From NCBI RefSeq assembly GCF_029626105.1, contig NZ_JARUBH010000009.1:2356001-2420000 (forward strand): DNA of 64,000 bases. Direction: 5' to 3'. Under the pieces are notes generated by a model, which was not told where the DNA came from, did not search any database, and saw only the letters and a program-made list of their open reading frames with translations. This stretch comes from Solwaraspora sp. WMMD792 (GTDB taxonomy: Bacteria; Actinomycetota; Actinomycetes; Mycobacteriales; Micromonosporaceae). Below, piece after piece: positions 1 to 9,015 of this stretch. The translations under genes were made by a program, and so were the position numbers. How positions within the stretch are numbered: the first letter of the stretch is position 1; each line of letters begins with the position of its first letter.

Positions 1-538
1 CGAACGGCTCGTCCATCAGCACCACCGACGGCTCGTTGGCCAGCACCCGGGCGAGTTGGGCCCGCTGGCGCATGCCGCCGGATAGTTGGCTGGGGAACCG
101 GTCGCCGCTGTGGCTGAGGCCGACCATGGTCAGGTAGCGGTCGACGATCCCGGCCCGCTGCGCACGCGGCACACCCCGCATCCGGGGGCCGAACGCCACG
201 TTCTGGCGTACGGTCAGCCACGGGAACAGGGCCTCGGCGCTCTGGAACACCACGCCCCGGCTGACGTCCGGGCCGGTGACCGGCTCGCCCGCGCACAGCA
301 CCTGCCCGGCGGCCGGCCGGACGAACCCGGCGATCGCGTTCAGCAGGGTCGATTTGCCGCAGCCGCTGGGGCCGAGCAGGCAGACGAACTCCCCGCCGGC
401 GATGTCGAGCGTCGCCCCGGCGACCGCCTCGAAGTCGTCGAAGCGGATGTCGACGTCGCGGACCTGCACCGGGGAGCCCGCCGGACGGGGACCGGATTCC
501 GGTCCCCGTCCGGCGGAGGTGGCCGTCCGCCCGGTCAC
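1..538 (-). CDS. ABC importer ATPase, SsuB/TauB/NrtT class (cut by left edge)
   Basis: This is the cytoplasmic ATPase of a nitrate/sulfonate/taurine-class importer, energising uptake of the solute captured by the neighbouring binding protein. Seen: Walker [14 protein letters not shown]-loop VVFQSAEALFPW, signature LSGGMRQRAQLARVLA and Walker B VVLMDEPF; the frame is still open at the window edge, so the C-terminus is missing. The GTG start at 538 overlaps the TGA of the upstream binding-protein gene (GTGA), which indicates translational coupling. A permease is expected beyond the edge. The QSAEALFPWLTV stretch after the Q-loop is typical of the SsuB/NrtD/TauB clade. The exact substrate cannot be assigned. 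Confidence 0.9.
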   Translation of the reverse strand, partial: MTGRTATSAGRGPESGPRPAGSPVQVRDVDIRFDDFEAVAGATLDIAGGEFVCLLGPSGCGKSTLLNAIAGFVRPAAGQVLCAGEPVTGPDVSRGVVFQSAEALFPWLTVRQNVAFGPRMRGVPRAQRAGIVDRYLTMVGLSHSGDRFPSQLSGGMRQRAQLARVLANEPSVVLMDEPF

Positions 539-1494
539 GCCACGCCCCGGATCATCACCTCGGCCGGGTCGGCCGGGTCGGACACGATCCCGCTGTCCTG
601 CTGGAACTGGGCGATCTCGGCGTAGCGCTGCAGGTCCTCGTCGGTGAAGTCGCGGACCTGGCACTGCACGCCGTCGAGCAGTTCGACGGCCTCGGCCGCG
701 GGCACCTCGATGGCGTTCTCGGTGGCGGTGCCGGCGACCTGCGGATCGGCGGTGATCTGCTCACATGCCTCGCCGATCGTGTCCACCAGGGTGGCGGCGG
801 CCTCCTGGTTGGCCTCGTACCAGGCTCCGTCCACCCCGATGATCAGGTTGTAGACGTAGCCGACGTCACCGCTGGTGAGCAGGATCTTGCCGCCGCCCTC
901 GACACCGCGCGAGGGCCACGGCTCCCACATGATGTAGCCGTCGATGTCGCCGCGCTGCAGCAGCGCCGGCATCTCCGCTGGCGAGGAGGTGACGAACTCG
1001 ACGGCGTCGCGGCTGATGTCGTAGCTGTCGAGGATCTTGTTGGTGGCGTACTCGTTGACCGTTCCGGTCACCACGCCGTACCGCGAGATGTCCGCGACCT
1101 CGCCGATCTCGTCGCGGACCACGAGCTTGATGAAGTCCGGCGACTGGGAGAAGACCGCGATGCCCTTGACGTCTCCCCGGGTGGCCCGGTTGAGCAGGCT
1201 CGATTCGGTGCTCGCGGTGACCTGACCCTCGCGGGCGAGGATCGCGTCGAGGCCACCGGTGCCTTCCTGGTACTGCGTGACGGTGACGTCGAGCCCGGCT
1301 TCGGCGAACAGGTCCTGCTGATCGGCCAGGTAGATCGGCGAGTACGCGGGATCGACGCCGACCCCGAAGTCGATGGTCGTCGTCTCGGCCGGTGTGCCGG
1401 GTTCACTGCCCGGGTCCTGATTCTCGGCACAGGCCGCGGCGACGGCGGTGACCAGCAGCGCGGCGCCGACCACCCGCAAGGTACGCAATCTCAT
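535..1494 (-). CDS. ABC importer substrate-binding lipoprotein (SsuA/NrtA/ThiY-like)
   Basis: Extracytoplasmic solute receptor feeding the ATPase encoded immediately downstream. Seen: a lipoprotein signal beginning MRLRTLRVV with lipobox VAAAC about 20 residues in, then the NMT1/SsuA-like fold (DPAYSPIYLADQQDLFAEAGLDV, a typical opening of this family) and the interlobe stretch GDIDGYIMWEPWPS. I place the start at 1494 because GGGG lies 6 nt upstream and the signal peptide begins there; an in-frame ATG at 1521 would add nine non-hydrophobic residues and has no clear ribosome site. Family members bind sulfonates, nitrate, thiamine precursors or aromatics, and the ligand here is unknown. About 319 residues, normal for the family. 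Confidence 0.88.
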   Translation of the reverse strand: MRLRTLRVVGAALLVTAVAAACAENQDPGSEPGTPAETTTIDFGVGVDPAYSPIYLADQQDLFAEAGLDVTVTQYQEGTGGLDAILAREGQVTASTESSLLNRATRGDVKGIAVFSQSPDFIKLVVRDEIGEVADISRYGVVTGTVNEYATNKILDSYDISRDAVEFVTSSPAEMPALLQRGDIDGYIMWEPWPSRGVEGGGKILLTSGDVGYVYNLIIGVDGAWYEANQEAAATLVDTIGEACEQITADPQVAGTATENAIEVPAAEAVELLDGVQCQVRDFTDEDLQRYAEIAQFQQDSGIVSDPADPAEVMIRGVA

Positions 1495-1817
1495 GGCTAA
1501 CCCCAGTTCATTGCGACTCATATTGTGGTTCTAGGTTCTTAATCTGAGACGCTACTGGGCACCACGAGAGGCGTCAAGGGTGCGACCAGGCCGGCGAACG
1601 GAGCCCATCGACCGACGAAGGTCACCTCGAGTAGTCAAAAATGGGAAACAGATGCCCAGTTCAGGCCACCGCACGTCACAGAAACTCGACGGGCCACTAC
1701 CGAGAGTACCTAGCCGGTGGAGATGCACCACCCGGTCTCGATGTGGAACCGGAGCTTCGGTAAGGCTACCCTTCATGGAACGCGGGACTCGCCGACCGAC
1801 GCCGAGGAGCAGCCAAA
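1495..1817. promoter_or_regulatory. Divergent intergenic region, 323 bp
   Basis: No convincing gene is present. It separates the divergently transcribed binding protein (leftward) and FecE-like ATPase (rightward) and must hold both promoters. The stretch at about 1520-1550 is AT-richer and suits the leftward promoter. The rightward end holds the putative iron box listed separately at 1756-1774 and a GAGGAGC ribosome site before the ATG at 1818. Short open frames here lack codon bias and ribosome sites. Confidence 0.6.
1756..1774 (+). promoter_or_regulatory. Putative IdeR/DmdR iron box
   Basis: The 19 bases TTCGGTAAGGCTACCCTTC match the actinobacterial iron-box palindrome TTAGGTTAGGCTAACCTAA at 14 of 19 positions by hand count. 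It lies 43 bp before the ATG of the FecE-like ATPase, where bound iron-loaded IdeR/DmdR1 would repress. Regulator identity is inferred from the consensus only. A second, better match precedes the ABC exporter pair near 51.9 kb. Confidence 0.55.
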
Positions 1818-2732
1818 ATGACCGACCTCGCAGAACTGCCGGTGACTGTGCCCGGACCCGAACCGCGCGAAACCCGACCTACCGGAAATGCACCCCGGCT
1901 ACGGACCCGGGCCCTGCGGCTCGGGTATGGCCACCAGGTGGTCGTCCCGCACCTGGACCTGGACATCGTCGACGGATCGGTCACCGCGATCGTCGGGCCG
2001 AACGGCTGCGGAAAGTCGACCCTGCTCCGCGCCCTCGGCCGGCTGCTGCGGCCCACCGCCGGGGAGGTACTCCTCGACGGCGAGCGGATCCAGCGGTTGC
2101 CGACCCGGGAGGTCGCCCGCCGACTCGGCATCCTGCCGCAGGCTCCGACCGCGCCGGACGGGCTCACCGTGGCGGACCTGGTCGCCCGTGGCCGCCAGCC
2201 GCATCAGACCTGGCTGCGCCAGTGGTCCCGGACCGATGAGGAGGTCGTCGCCCAGGCACTGGCCTGGACCGGCCTCACCGACCTGGCCGAACATCCGGTG
2301 GACACGCTCTCCGGCGGCCAGCGGCAACGGGCCTGGATCTCCATGGCGCTCGCCCAGGGCACCGACATCCTGCTGCTCGACGAGCCGACCACCTATCTCG
2401 ACCTGGCGCACCAGATCGACGTACTCGAACTGGTGGACCGGCTGCACCGGGAGGGCGGCCGCACCGTGGTGATGGTGCTGCACGATCTCAATCTCGCCGC
2501 GCGCTACGCCCGACACCTGGTCGCGATGAAGGACGGACAGGTGCTGGCCAGCGGCGCACCGGGCGAGATCCTGACTCCAGAGCTGGTCCGGGAGGTGTTC
2601 GGGCTGCGGGTGATGGTCATCGAGGACCCGGCCAGCGGCACCCCGCTCGTCGTCCCACTCGCCGCAGGCGCGGCCCGCGCCTCCACCATGGATCAGAAAT
2701 CTATTCCGGTGATTCGTGCCGTTACGCACTGA
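1818..2732 (+). CDS. FecE-like iron-siderophore/cobalamin ABC transporter ATPase
   Basis: Cytoplasmic ATPase of the FecE/BtuD/FhuC class that powers uptake of ferric siderophores, haem or cobalamin. Seen in order: Walker [15 protein letters not shown], signature [10 protein letters not shown], Walker [18 protein letters not shown]-loop [19 protein letters not shown] after the D-loop is characteristic of this subfamily. Its 304 residues include a roughly 30-residue N-terminal tail and a variable C-terminus. No permease or binding-protein gene sits beside it, so it is an orphan that must serve a transporter encoded elsewhere. The ATG is preceded by GAGGAGC. The iron-box-like site just upstream supports iron control and a siderophore role, which remains an inference. 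Confidence 0.88.
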   Translation: MTDLAELPVTVPGPEPRETRPTGNAPRLRTRALRLGYGHQVVVPHLDLDIVDGSVTAIVGPNGCGKSTLLRALGRLLRPTAGEVLLDGERIQRLPTREVARRLGILPQAPTAPDGLTVADLVARGRQPHQTWLRQWSRTDEEVVAQALAWTGLTDLAEHPVDTLSGGQRQRAWISMALAQGTDILLLDEPTTYLDLAHQIDVLELVDRLHREGGRTVVMVLHDLNLAARYARHLVAMKDGQVLASGAPGEILTPELVREVFGLRVMVIEDPASGTPLVVPLAAGAARASTMDQKSIPVIRAVTH

Positions 2733-2793
2733 CGGGTCAGGTCGAGGGTACTGTTTGGCCGGGAACGCGCACCGACCGAAAGAGAGACCCTCC

Positions 2794-3300
2794 ATGGCAT
2801 ACCCCGTGGTCACCACTGGTGACGTCTCCCGGCTGCTGGACGACCTGGTGGACCGGGTGCCGCAGGCGCAACAGGCGGTGGCGCTCTCCCCCGACGGCAT
2901 CCTTCTGGCCTGGTCCAAAGGGGTCGACCACGAGCTGGGCGAACAGCTGTCCGGCCTGGTGGCGGGTCTGCGCGCCCTCGCCGTCGCGGTCGGTCAGCAC
3001 GCCGACACCGGCCGGGTTCGACAGATCGTCGTCCAGATGGGTACGGCGTTCCTGTTCATCGCCGCGACACCCGGTGGTGCCATCATCGCAGCCGTCTTCG
3101 ACGCCGGCTCCGACATGGACTCGGTGGCCTACGAGGTGGCGCTGTTCGCCGGCCGGGCCGACCGGCACCTGCCGGCGTTCCCCGCGCCGGAGGAGGCCCC
3201 GGAGACTGCCGTCCACACCGCTCAGGCGCTCCTGCATGGCGGCGCACCGACGCTCGGCGCGCATGCCGCTGAACGACAGGACCTTCCGACGCGCCGCTGA
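2794..3300 (+). CDS. Roadblock/LC7-domain protein (MglB-like)
   Basis: Small cytoplasmic protein of the roadblock/LC7 fold. In actinomycetes such proteins are usually partners of a sensor kinase, a DUF742 protein and an MglA-like GTPase in 'conservon' operons. Seen: residues about 8-115 carry the fold (DVSRLLDDLVDRVPQAQQAV, LSPDGILLAWSKG, then alternating strand and helix to DMDSVAYEVALFAGRA), followed by a low-complexity tail. Start at 2794 is chosen for GAGAG about 9 nt upstream; an in-frame start at 2716 would overlap the end of the upstream gene and adds non-conserved residues. None of the usual conservon partners is adjacent, so it is solitary here and its target is unknown. Confidence 0.85.
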   Translation: MAYPVVTTGDVSRLLDDLVDRVPQAQQAVALSPDGILLAWSKGVDHELGEQLSGLVAGLRALAVAVGQHADTGRVRQIVVQMGTAFLFIAATPGGAIIAAVFDAGSDMDSVAYEVALFAGRADRHLPAFPAPEEAPETAVHTAQALLHGGAPTLGAHAAERQDLPTRR

Positions 3301-3353
3301 GCCGGCCAGCGCCGTTCACCAAGGCGGCGCCCCAGCCGGCGGGGAAAGCCTGG

Positions 3354-4142
3354 TTACCGCCGGGTCACCGTGAGGTCGGCGACCCCGGCGACGGCGTCGA
3401 TGTCGTAGCGGTCGGTGGCCTCGTCCCAGTCCGTCGAGATCACCGACTCGCCGCCTGCAACCCCGTCGCGCCGCTCGCCGTCCAGGTCGACGCTGCCCGC
3501 GCCGGAGCCCAGCCGGATCCGCACCGGCGTCCGCTCCGGCAACTCGATCCGCCAGGTGCTGACGCCGCCGGACATCCGGACAACGACCGTGCCGGACGGC
3601 TCGGGCAGCGCCAGGTCCAACGCGCTGGCGCCACCTGCGACGTCCACCTGGGAGACCCGGGCACCGGTCAGATCGACCCGGGTGCTGGTCGCCCCGCCCA
3701 GCACCCGGACCGACCAGAGCAGATCGCTGTGGACGGTGACTCGCAGCTCGCCGGCACCGTCGTACCCGGTATCGGTCAGTCCGACCCGGACCACGCCGTC
3801 GGAGGTGGTCACCTCCGGCGCGGCCGCACCGCCGACCGGAGTCTCCGCCCGCAGCAGCTGATCACCGAGGTCGGCGGCTACCACCTGAATCTCTGGTGCA
3901 CCGTCGGGGATCTCCAGCCGCGCCTCGGTCCACCCCTCGCGCGGTGTCTGCACCGTCCACGCCACGTCGCCGTCGGTAGCCGGGCGTGAGCCCACTGCGT
4001 TCACCACCACCGCCACGATCGTCGCCGCCACCAGCAGGGCGGCGACGACGGCGACGGCGATCAACGCCCGGCGCGACGTCCCGGGTGGCGTGCCGCCCGG
4101 CAGGTCGGTGGACGGTTCGTTGCTGGCTGCGGTCGGTCGCAC
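3354..4142 (-). CDS. Membrane-anchored DUF4097-like beta protein
   Basis: Unassigned function. Seen: a cytoplasmic, Pro/Thr-rich N-terminus (about 25 residues), one hydrophobic segment (ALIAVAVVAALLVAATIVAVVV) and about 200 extracytoplasmic residues of short beta-repeats rich in Gly, Val and Asp, ending GSGAGSVDLDGERRDG and AGVADLTVTRR. Such ladders resemble the putative auto-transporter/adhesin-like DUF4097 beta-solenoid often tethered by one helix. Encoded alone on the minus strand, convergent with the roadblock gene. It could be an envelope-stress or surface protein, but nothing in the context decides. Confidence 0.65.
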   Translation of the reverse strand: MRPTAASNEPSTDLPGGTPPGTSRRALIAVAVVAALLVAATIVAVVVNAVGSRPATDGDVAWTVQTPREGWTEARLEIPDGAPEIQVVAADLGDQLLRAETPVGGAAAPEVTTSDGVVRVGLTDTGYDGAGELRVTVHSDLLWSVRVLGGATSTRVDLTGARVSQVDVAGGASALDLALPEPSGTVVVRMSGGVSTWRIELPERTPVRIRLGSGAGSVDLDGERRDGVAGGESVISTDWDEATDRYDIDAVAGVADLTVTRR

Positions 4143-4278
4143 GGCTCCCCACTCCAGTTCCTGCCCGCCCGTGGCGCGGCGAATCTTGTGGCCCGTCGAT
4201 GCGGCGGACGGTGCCTCTGCTACCCGGTTGCGGGACGGGGCAATCTTAGGCCCGCCGGATGGGCCGGACCCGCAAGCC

Positions 4279-4333
4279 CGGTCACCGGCCCAGCCGCAGC
4301 TCGGTCACCGGCCTAGCAGCTCGGTCACAGGCC
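4279..4333. repeat. Three 12-bp direct repeats
   Basis: CGGTCACCGGCC occurs at 4279-4290 and 4302-4313, and as CGGTCACAGGCC at 4322-4333, spaced 23 and 20 bp. The last copy runs into the end of the lactone-oxidase gene (stop at 4325). They lie between that gene's 3' end and the 5' end of the DUF4097-like gene, both leftward, so they could be slippage products or affect the promoter or transcript end. Confidence 0.6.
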
Positions 4334-5539
4334 GAGCAGCCGACGCAGGTAGTCGGTGAGGAACCGCCCGTCGGGATCGAGTCGCTCACGGACGGCGAGG
4401 AACCGGTCCGCCTGCGGGTAGCGGGCAAGCAGATCCCGGCCTTCCAGCCGGTGGATCTTCGCCCAGTGCGGCCGCCCATCATGGGCCAGGAAGATCGGTT
4501 CCACGTCGGCGAAGAACTCGCGGTACGGCAGCGTCGCGTTCTGGTGCACCGAGATGGTGATGCTGTCCCGACCGTACGCCGGGCTGAGGAACGCCTGATC
4601 GGCAGCCACATACCGGTAGAGCACCCGCCAGGCGGCGTGCTCCCGGTGCCGGGTCCGGATCCGGTGCCGGACCTCTCGGAAGCAGGCCGGACCGGCCGCG
4701 GCCGGAACGAAGTACTCGATCTCGTGGAAACGCAGGGACCGCCGCTTGATCAGCGCGGCGTCGCTGGAGCCGATCCGTTCCTCGGTGCAGCCGCTGCCGG
4801 GCAGCGTGTCCGGGCCGGGATCGTCGGTAACCGGGTTCACTGTCCGCAGGTGCGCGTCGTCACGCCGCGGATACCAGTAGAAGTCGACGTTGCGGTTGAT
4901 TTTCAGCAGCTCGTCGAACGTGGTCAGGCACGCCTCCACCGGCAGGCCCCACTCCCGCCGCCGGGCCTGGAACGCGGGGACCAGCCGGGTCCGCAGCGCG
5001 GTGAACACACCCAGCACGCCGAGCGACACCTGGGCGGCCGGCAAGAGGTCGGGGTCGCTGTCGGCGTCGATCTGCACCGGTTGTCCGGCCGCGGTGACCA
5101 GTCGGACCCCGGTCACCTGGGCGGACAGGTTCGGCAGGCCCAGGCCGCTGCCGTGGGTACCGGTCGAGACGGCACCGGCGAACGCCTGGGTGTCGACGTC
5201 GCCGAGGTTCGGCATCGCGAGTCCGTGGTGGCGCAACTGGCGGCCCAGGTCGTGCAGCCGGGTGCCGGCACCGACCCAGATCTGCCGGTTGTGCGGCGGT
5301 TCGAGTACCCCGGCGGGCAGCCGGTCCAGGCTAAGCAGGACGTCCCCGGTCTGCACGAGCGGCGCGGACGAATGCCCGGCGCCAACCGGCCGTACCGTCA
5401 CCGCCTGCTCGGCGGCGGCGCGCAGGACGCGGCACAGCGCGGCGACCGACTCCGGCCGGGCCACCGTGGCCGGCTCGAAGGTCAACCCACCGGACCAGTT
5501 GCGCCAGGTCGTGGTAGCGGTGACGGGCGGCGAGGTCAT
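4325..5539 (-). CDS. FAD-linked sugar-1,4-lactone oxidase (D-arabinono/L-gulono-lactone oxidase family)
   Basis: Probable flavoprotein oxidising an aldono-lactone or a polyol with oxygen. Seen: an N-terminal FAD-binding PCMH/VAO fold with VRPVGAGHSSAP, where the GHS histidine is the position of covalent 8-alpha-histidyl FAD in this family, then AVSTGTHGSGLGLPNLS, and a C-terminal ALO domain ending in HWAKIHRLEGRDLLARYP, matching the conserved HWGK/HWAK region. 404 residues, close to alditol oxidase and gulonolactone oxidase. Its ATG overlaps the stop of the debranching-enzyme gene upstream (ATGA), so the two are co-translated, which hints at a shared carbohydrate pathway. The substrate is not readable from sequence. 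Confidence 0.88.
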   Translation of the reverse strand: MTSPPVTATTTWRNWSGGLTFEPATVARPESVAALCRVLRAAAEQAVTVRPVGAGHSSAPLVQTGDVLLSLDRLPAGVLEPPHNRQIWVGAGTRLHDLGRQLRHHGLAMPNLGDVDTQAFAGAVSTGTHGSGLGLPNLSAQVTGVRLVTAAGQPVQIDADSDPDLLPAAQVSLGVLGVFTALRTRLVPAFQARRREWGLPVEACLTTFDELLKINRNVDFYWYPRRDDAHLRTVNPVTDDPGPDTLPGSGCTEERIGSSDAALIKRRSLRFHEIEYFVPAAAGPACFREVRHRIRTRHREHAAWRVLYRYVAADQAFLSPAYGRDSITISVHQNATLPYREFFADVEPIFLAHDGRPHWAKIHRLEGRDLLARYPQADRFLAVRERLDPDGRFLTDYLRRLLGL

Positions 5540-8019
5540 AGCGCCGCCCGCAGCGGATCACCGGGACGGCGGGTGCGGCGACGCGGCCGGGCCAGGTCAC
5601 GCCGGCCCCGACCCAAGGCGTCGAGCAGGCCCCAGCGTCCCGGGATGTCGTGCAGCTCGATGTGCCCCATCCCCTCCGGAACGGCCGGGTCGATGATCAG
5701 GTCGCCGTCGTACGGGTCGAGACCGAGCAGCACCCGCAGGAACAGCAGCGTCGCGCCGGCCGAGGTGGCGTGCGGGCTGCCCGCGGCGGAGTACGGGACG
5801 GGGTACTTGGTCAACGACCGGTCGTAGCCGGCGAAGCACTCGGGCAGCCGGGCCCCGAAGTACTGCGACGCCTCCAGCACCGCCCCGGCCACCCGGGCCG
5901 CCTCCTCCCGGTAGCCGTACCGCCACAGTCCCCAGGCGATCAGCGAGTTGTCGAACGGCCAGACCGAGCCGGTGTGGTAGCCGACCGGGTTGAACCGCCG
6001 CGCCTCGGTGGCGAGGGTGCGGATCCCCCAGCCGCCGAACAGTTGCGGACTCATCAGATGCCGTACGACCGACCGTGCCTTGGTGGGTTCGGCGATGCCG
6101 CTCCACAGCAGATGACCGATGTTGGAGGTGAGCGCGTCGACCCGGCTGCCGTCGGCCTGCAGCGCGTGGGCGTAGTAGCCGCGGTCGGCGATCCAGAAGT
6201 CCCGGTTGAACCGGTCCCGCAGCTCGGCCGCCTGCTGTTCGAGCCGGTCCGCGAAGGCGTGGTCACCCCAGCAGGTCCGGGCCAGCCGGGCGCCACGCAA
6301 CCGCGCGTCGTACACGTAGCCCTGGATCTCGCAGGTCGCCTGGGGGAAGGTCGCCTCCCGCCCGTCCTGGAAGCTGACCGCGCCCGGCGAGCACTTCCAG
6401 CTCTGGTTCAGCTCCCCGGTGCGGGCCGGCCGGGGCCCGTACCAGACGTATCCGGTGCCGACCAGATCCGCGTGCCGGTCGATCCAGTCCAGTGCCGCGC
6501 GGGCCTCGAATTCCATGTCACGTACCAGTGCGGTGTCGCCGGTCCACCGTTCGTACTCGTCGAGCAGCACGATGAACAACGGGGTGGTGTCGGCGGCGGA
6601 GAAGTCCGAGGCGTGCGAGACCTCGTTGAACAGCGCGGCCTCCGCGTACCGGCTCTCCTGGGGGATCTTGCCGGGCTGTTCGGCCCGAAACGGATCCTCG
6701 CGGGTGCCCTGCGCCAGCGCCATGATCGCTAACGCGGGCACGGTGGTGGCGGGCAGGAACGGTAGCGCCTGCAGGCAGCTGATCAGGCTGTCCCGGCCGA
6801 AGAACGTCATGAACCAGGGCATCCCCGCCGCCGGCAGCATGTCACGGAAGTTGACGCCCTTGTAGCGCAGCGCCGCCAGATCGACGACGCTCTGCTGGTA
6901 CGCCTCCCGCAGCGGTTCATGGTCGCAGGTCAGTTTCGGTGCCCGGGCCATCCACTCGTCGAGTTCCCGGTGCACTTCGGGCTTGGGCCGCTCGGCGTAG
7001 CTGCGCAGGCTCTCGCGCAGATCGCGGTTCCCGGCCCCACGGACGAAGGTCTTCACCGTCAGATCGGTGCACCAGGTGTCGTGGGCGTCGAGGGCCAGCT
7101 CGAAGGTCAAGCCGCCGGGATCGATGCTGGCCGGCACACTGCTGGACAGGATCGTCTCACGGAAGTAGGTGCCCCGCTCGTAGCGGAACCGCAGCGCGTC
7201 AGGCTCGGCCGTAACCTCGATTTCGCGCTCGGTGTGGTAACCGTCCTTGACCTCCAGCACCTCGGCGAAGTCGGCCCCCGCGTCGATGCGCAGGCTCAGC
7301 CGGACGGGCTCCTCCCGGTGGTTGAACACGGCGATCTGCTCGGTGAACGCGTCGCCGATCCAGCGGTGCCGGAACACCGAGATGGTGGCGTCCACGTAGT
7401 GCGTCGGCTCGCCCGGCACCTGGAAGAACCGCGACTCGAAGTACTGCAGGTCGTCGATGGACAGGGTGTTCATCCGTTGTCCGTCGACGGTCAGCCGCCA
7501 GTAGGACAGGAAGCGGGTGTCGTAGAAGAACAAGCCGAACGGTGCGGACGGCACCGGTTCGATGTCGCCCCGGCGGTCGCTGACCATGAACAGGTTTCCG
7601 TAGAGGATGCTGACCGGCTTCGCGGTGGCCGGGCGGGCGCCGACCGGCTCGGCGACCGGCCGGGCCCTCGACTCCGCCCCGGCGCTGTCCGCGTGCAGCG
7701 GCAGCAGTCGGCGGAAGGTCAGGAACAGCGGCAGGTCGCCCCGGACCGACACGCCGTTGCGCAGCAGCAACGAGATGCTGTTCTCCCGGCCCTCGATCAG
7801 TGCCTGGAAGGTCTCCTCCGAGGTGTCGATGGTGCAGTCGACCTGCTCCGGGTCACGCTCGAGCACGGCATGGCCGTCCCGATACGTCACCGACCAGCTG
7901 CGGATACCGCCGTCCGGGGCGGTGAGGTTGAACCGGATCGTGCCGCTGACCGGCGGCGGCAGTCGACCGTCGCCGCGCGCCTGGAGACCGTCGAAGAACT
8001 GACCGATCACGTCGGTCAT
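5536..8019 (-). CDS. Amylo-alpha-1,6-glucosidase/glycogen-debranching-like enzyme with SCP2-like N-terminus
   Basis: An 827-residue cytoplasmic protein. Residues about 1-110 look like an SCP2 sterol-carrier fold (GTIRFNL, IRSWSVTYRDGHAVL, DCTIDTSEETFQALIEG, GVSVRGDLPLFL). About 130-330 match the GDE N-terminal module (YGNLFMVSDRRGDI, PFGLFFYDTRFLSYWRL). The rest is the (alpha/alpha)6 catalytic part (FMTFFGRDSLISCLQALPFL, TADTTPLF-like SAADTTPLFIVLLDEYERW, GYHTGSVWPFDNSLIAWGL). The open frame continues upstream to 9102, but that part overlaps the opposite-strand hydrolase and is not conserved. ATG 8019 has GAGGGGAG in good position. It is coupled to the lactone oxidase downstream. The family cleaves alpha-1,6 branches or related glucosides; the exact substrate and the role of the SCP2-like domain are unknown. 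Confidence 0.87.
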   Translation of the reverse strand: MTDVIGQFFDGLQARGDGRLPPPVSGTIRFNLTAPDGGIRSWSVTYRDGHAVLERDPEQVDCTIDTSEETFQALIEGRENSISLLLRNGVSVRGDLPLFLTFRRLLPLHADSAGAESRARPVAEPVGARPATAKPVSILYGNLFMVSDRRGDIEPVPSAPFGLFFYDTRFLSYWRLTVDGQRMNTLSIDDLQYFESRFFQVPGEPTHYVDATISVFRHRWIGDAFTEQIAVFNHREEPVRLSLRIDAGADFAEVLEVKDGYHTEREIEVTAEPDALRFRYERGTYFRETILSSSVPASIDPGGLTFELALDAHDTWCTDLTVKTFVRGAGNRDLRESLRSYAERPKPEVHRELDEWMARAPKLTCDHEPLREAYQQSVVDLAALRYKGVNFRDMLPAAGMPWFMTFFGRDSLISCLQALPFLPATTVPALAIMALAQGTREDPFRAEQPGKIPQESRYAEAALFNEVSHASDFSAADTTPLFIVLLDEYERWTGDTALVRDMEFEARAALDWIDRHADLVGTGYVWYGPRPARTGELNQSWKCSPGAVSFQDGREATFPQATCEIQGYVYDARLRGARLARTCWGDHAFADRLEQQAAELRDRFNRDFWIADRGYYAHALQADGSRVDALTSNIGHLLWSGIAEPTKARSVVRHLMSPQLFGGWGIRTLATEARRFNPVGYHTGSVWPFDNSLIAWGLWRYGYREEAARVAGAVLEASQYFGARLPECFAGYDRSLTKYPVPYSAAGSPHATSAGATLLFLRVLLGLDPYDGDLIIDPAVPEGMGHIELHDIPGRWGLLDALGRGRRDLARPRRRTRRPGDPLRAAL

Positions 8020-8223
8020 CGCCGCTCCCCTCAGTCGTCCTCCGTCGGTCCACCTGGCGCCAGCATGACCCGTCCACCACCCGCAGGGGATCACCCAGGG
8101 CGGGTGATCCGTGACCGGCAGGAGACGGACGGTAGACCACGGATGCCGAAAGTAACCAGATGAGGCACAATGATTACAGGCCGTATCGGGGGCACGGCAT
8201 GTGCCGAAGCGAAGGAGGCCAAC
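8020..8223. promoter_or_regulatory. Divergent promoter region, debranching enzyme/hydrolase
   Basis: 204 bp between divergently transcribed genes, mostly GC-rich, with an AT-richer pocket at about 8150-8180 (AGATGAGGCACAATGATTACAG) that suits the rightward promoter. No long palindrome was seen. The ribosome site GAAGGAGG at its right end fixes the GTG start of the hydrolase. Confidence 0.4.
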
Positions 8224-9015
8224 GTGAGTCACGACCGCACGGCCGCCGGGATGCGCTACTGGCAGACCGGCCGCGGCCGACAGGACGTCCTGCTCGTACA
8301 CGGGTGGTGCTGTAACCACCGGTTCATGAAGCCACTCGCCGCCCACCTGGCCAGCTGGCGGCGGCGGATCATCTCGGTGGACATGCGGGGACACGGTGCA
8401 AGCCCCGCCGGAGACCGCGGCTTCAGCGTTCCCGAACTCGGTGCCGACCTGCGGGACCTGATGGTCGAACTCGAGATGGACGACGTCGTGCTGATCGGGC
8501 ACAGCATGGGCGGGGTCTGGTCGTTGGCCGCGGCCGCGCAGGCGACCGACCGGGTCGCGGCGCTGCTGCTGCTGGACGCGTCGGTGGCCGTGCCGCCCGG
8601 CACCTCGGAGCAGGTGGCCGCGCTGGCGGAGTCCATCCGCGGCGCGGACCCGCGCCAGGCCCGGATCGACATCATCCGGTCGTTCTTCATTCCCGAGTCG
8701 GACCCCCGGCTGGTCGACTGGACGATCGACCAGATGCTGCGGCCGAGTGACACCGTCGCCGCCGCCACCCTCGACGGTCTCGCCGACTTCGTCGAGGCCG
8801 GTGGCGACGCCGCGCTGACCGCGTGGGGACGCCGGCTGCTCTACATCGGTGGCCCGGCACCGTTCGCCGACTACGGACGGCTCCGGGAGCTCGTGCCCGA
8901 GGCCGTGATCGGCCAGGTGGTGGGCTCGGGCCACTTCTTCCAGTTCGAGGTGCCGCGGCAGACCAACGCGATGGTCAGCCGCTATCTGCGGCTGTGGGGG
9001 CCACCGTCGTGGTGA
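8224..9015 (+). CDS. Alpha/beta-fold hydrolase
   Basis: Cytoplasmic serine hydrolase (esterase, lactonase or haloperoxidase-like). Seen: oxyanion-hole motif LLVHGWCCN, DMRGHGAS, nucleophile elbow IGHSMGG with Ser94, and the C-terminal histidine region VVGSGHFFQFEVP. 263 residues, standard for the family. The start is GTG 8224 because GAAGGAGG lies 5-10 nt upstream; an earlier ATG at 8170 lacks a ribosome site. The 3' end overlaps the convergent epimerase gene by 34 bp. The substrate is unknown. Confidence 0.85.
   Translation: MSHDRTAAGMRYWQTGRGRQDVLLVHGWCCNHRFMKPLAAHLASWRRRIISVDMRGHGASPAGDRGFSVPELGADLRDLMVELEMDDVVLIGHSMGGVWSLAAAAQATDRVAALLLLDASVAVPPGTSEQVAALAESIRGADPRQARIDIIRSFFIPESDPRLVDWTIDQMLRPSDTVAAATLDGLADFVEAGGDAALTAWGRRLLYIGGPAPFADYGRLRELVPEAVIGQVVGSGHFFQFEVPRQTNAMVSRYLRLWGPPSW

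Noticed and set aside
4259-5827. Long open frame (about 520 codons) on the plus strand
   Set aside because: Antisense to the lactone oxidase and debranching genes; Arg/Gly/Pro-rich with no domain, a GC-rich shadow frame.
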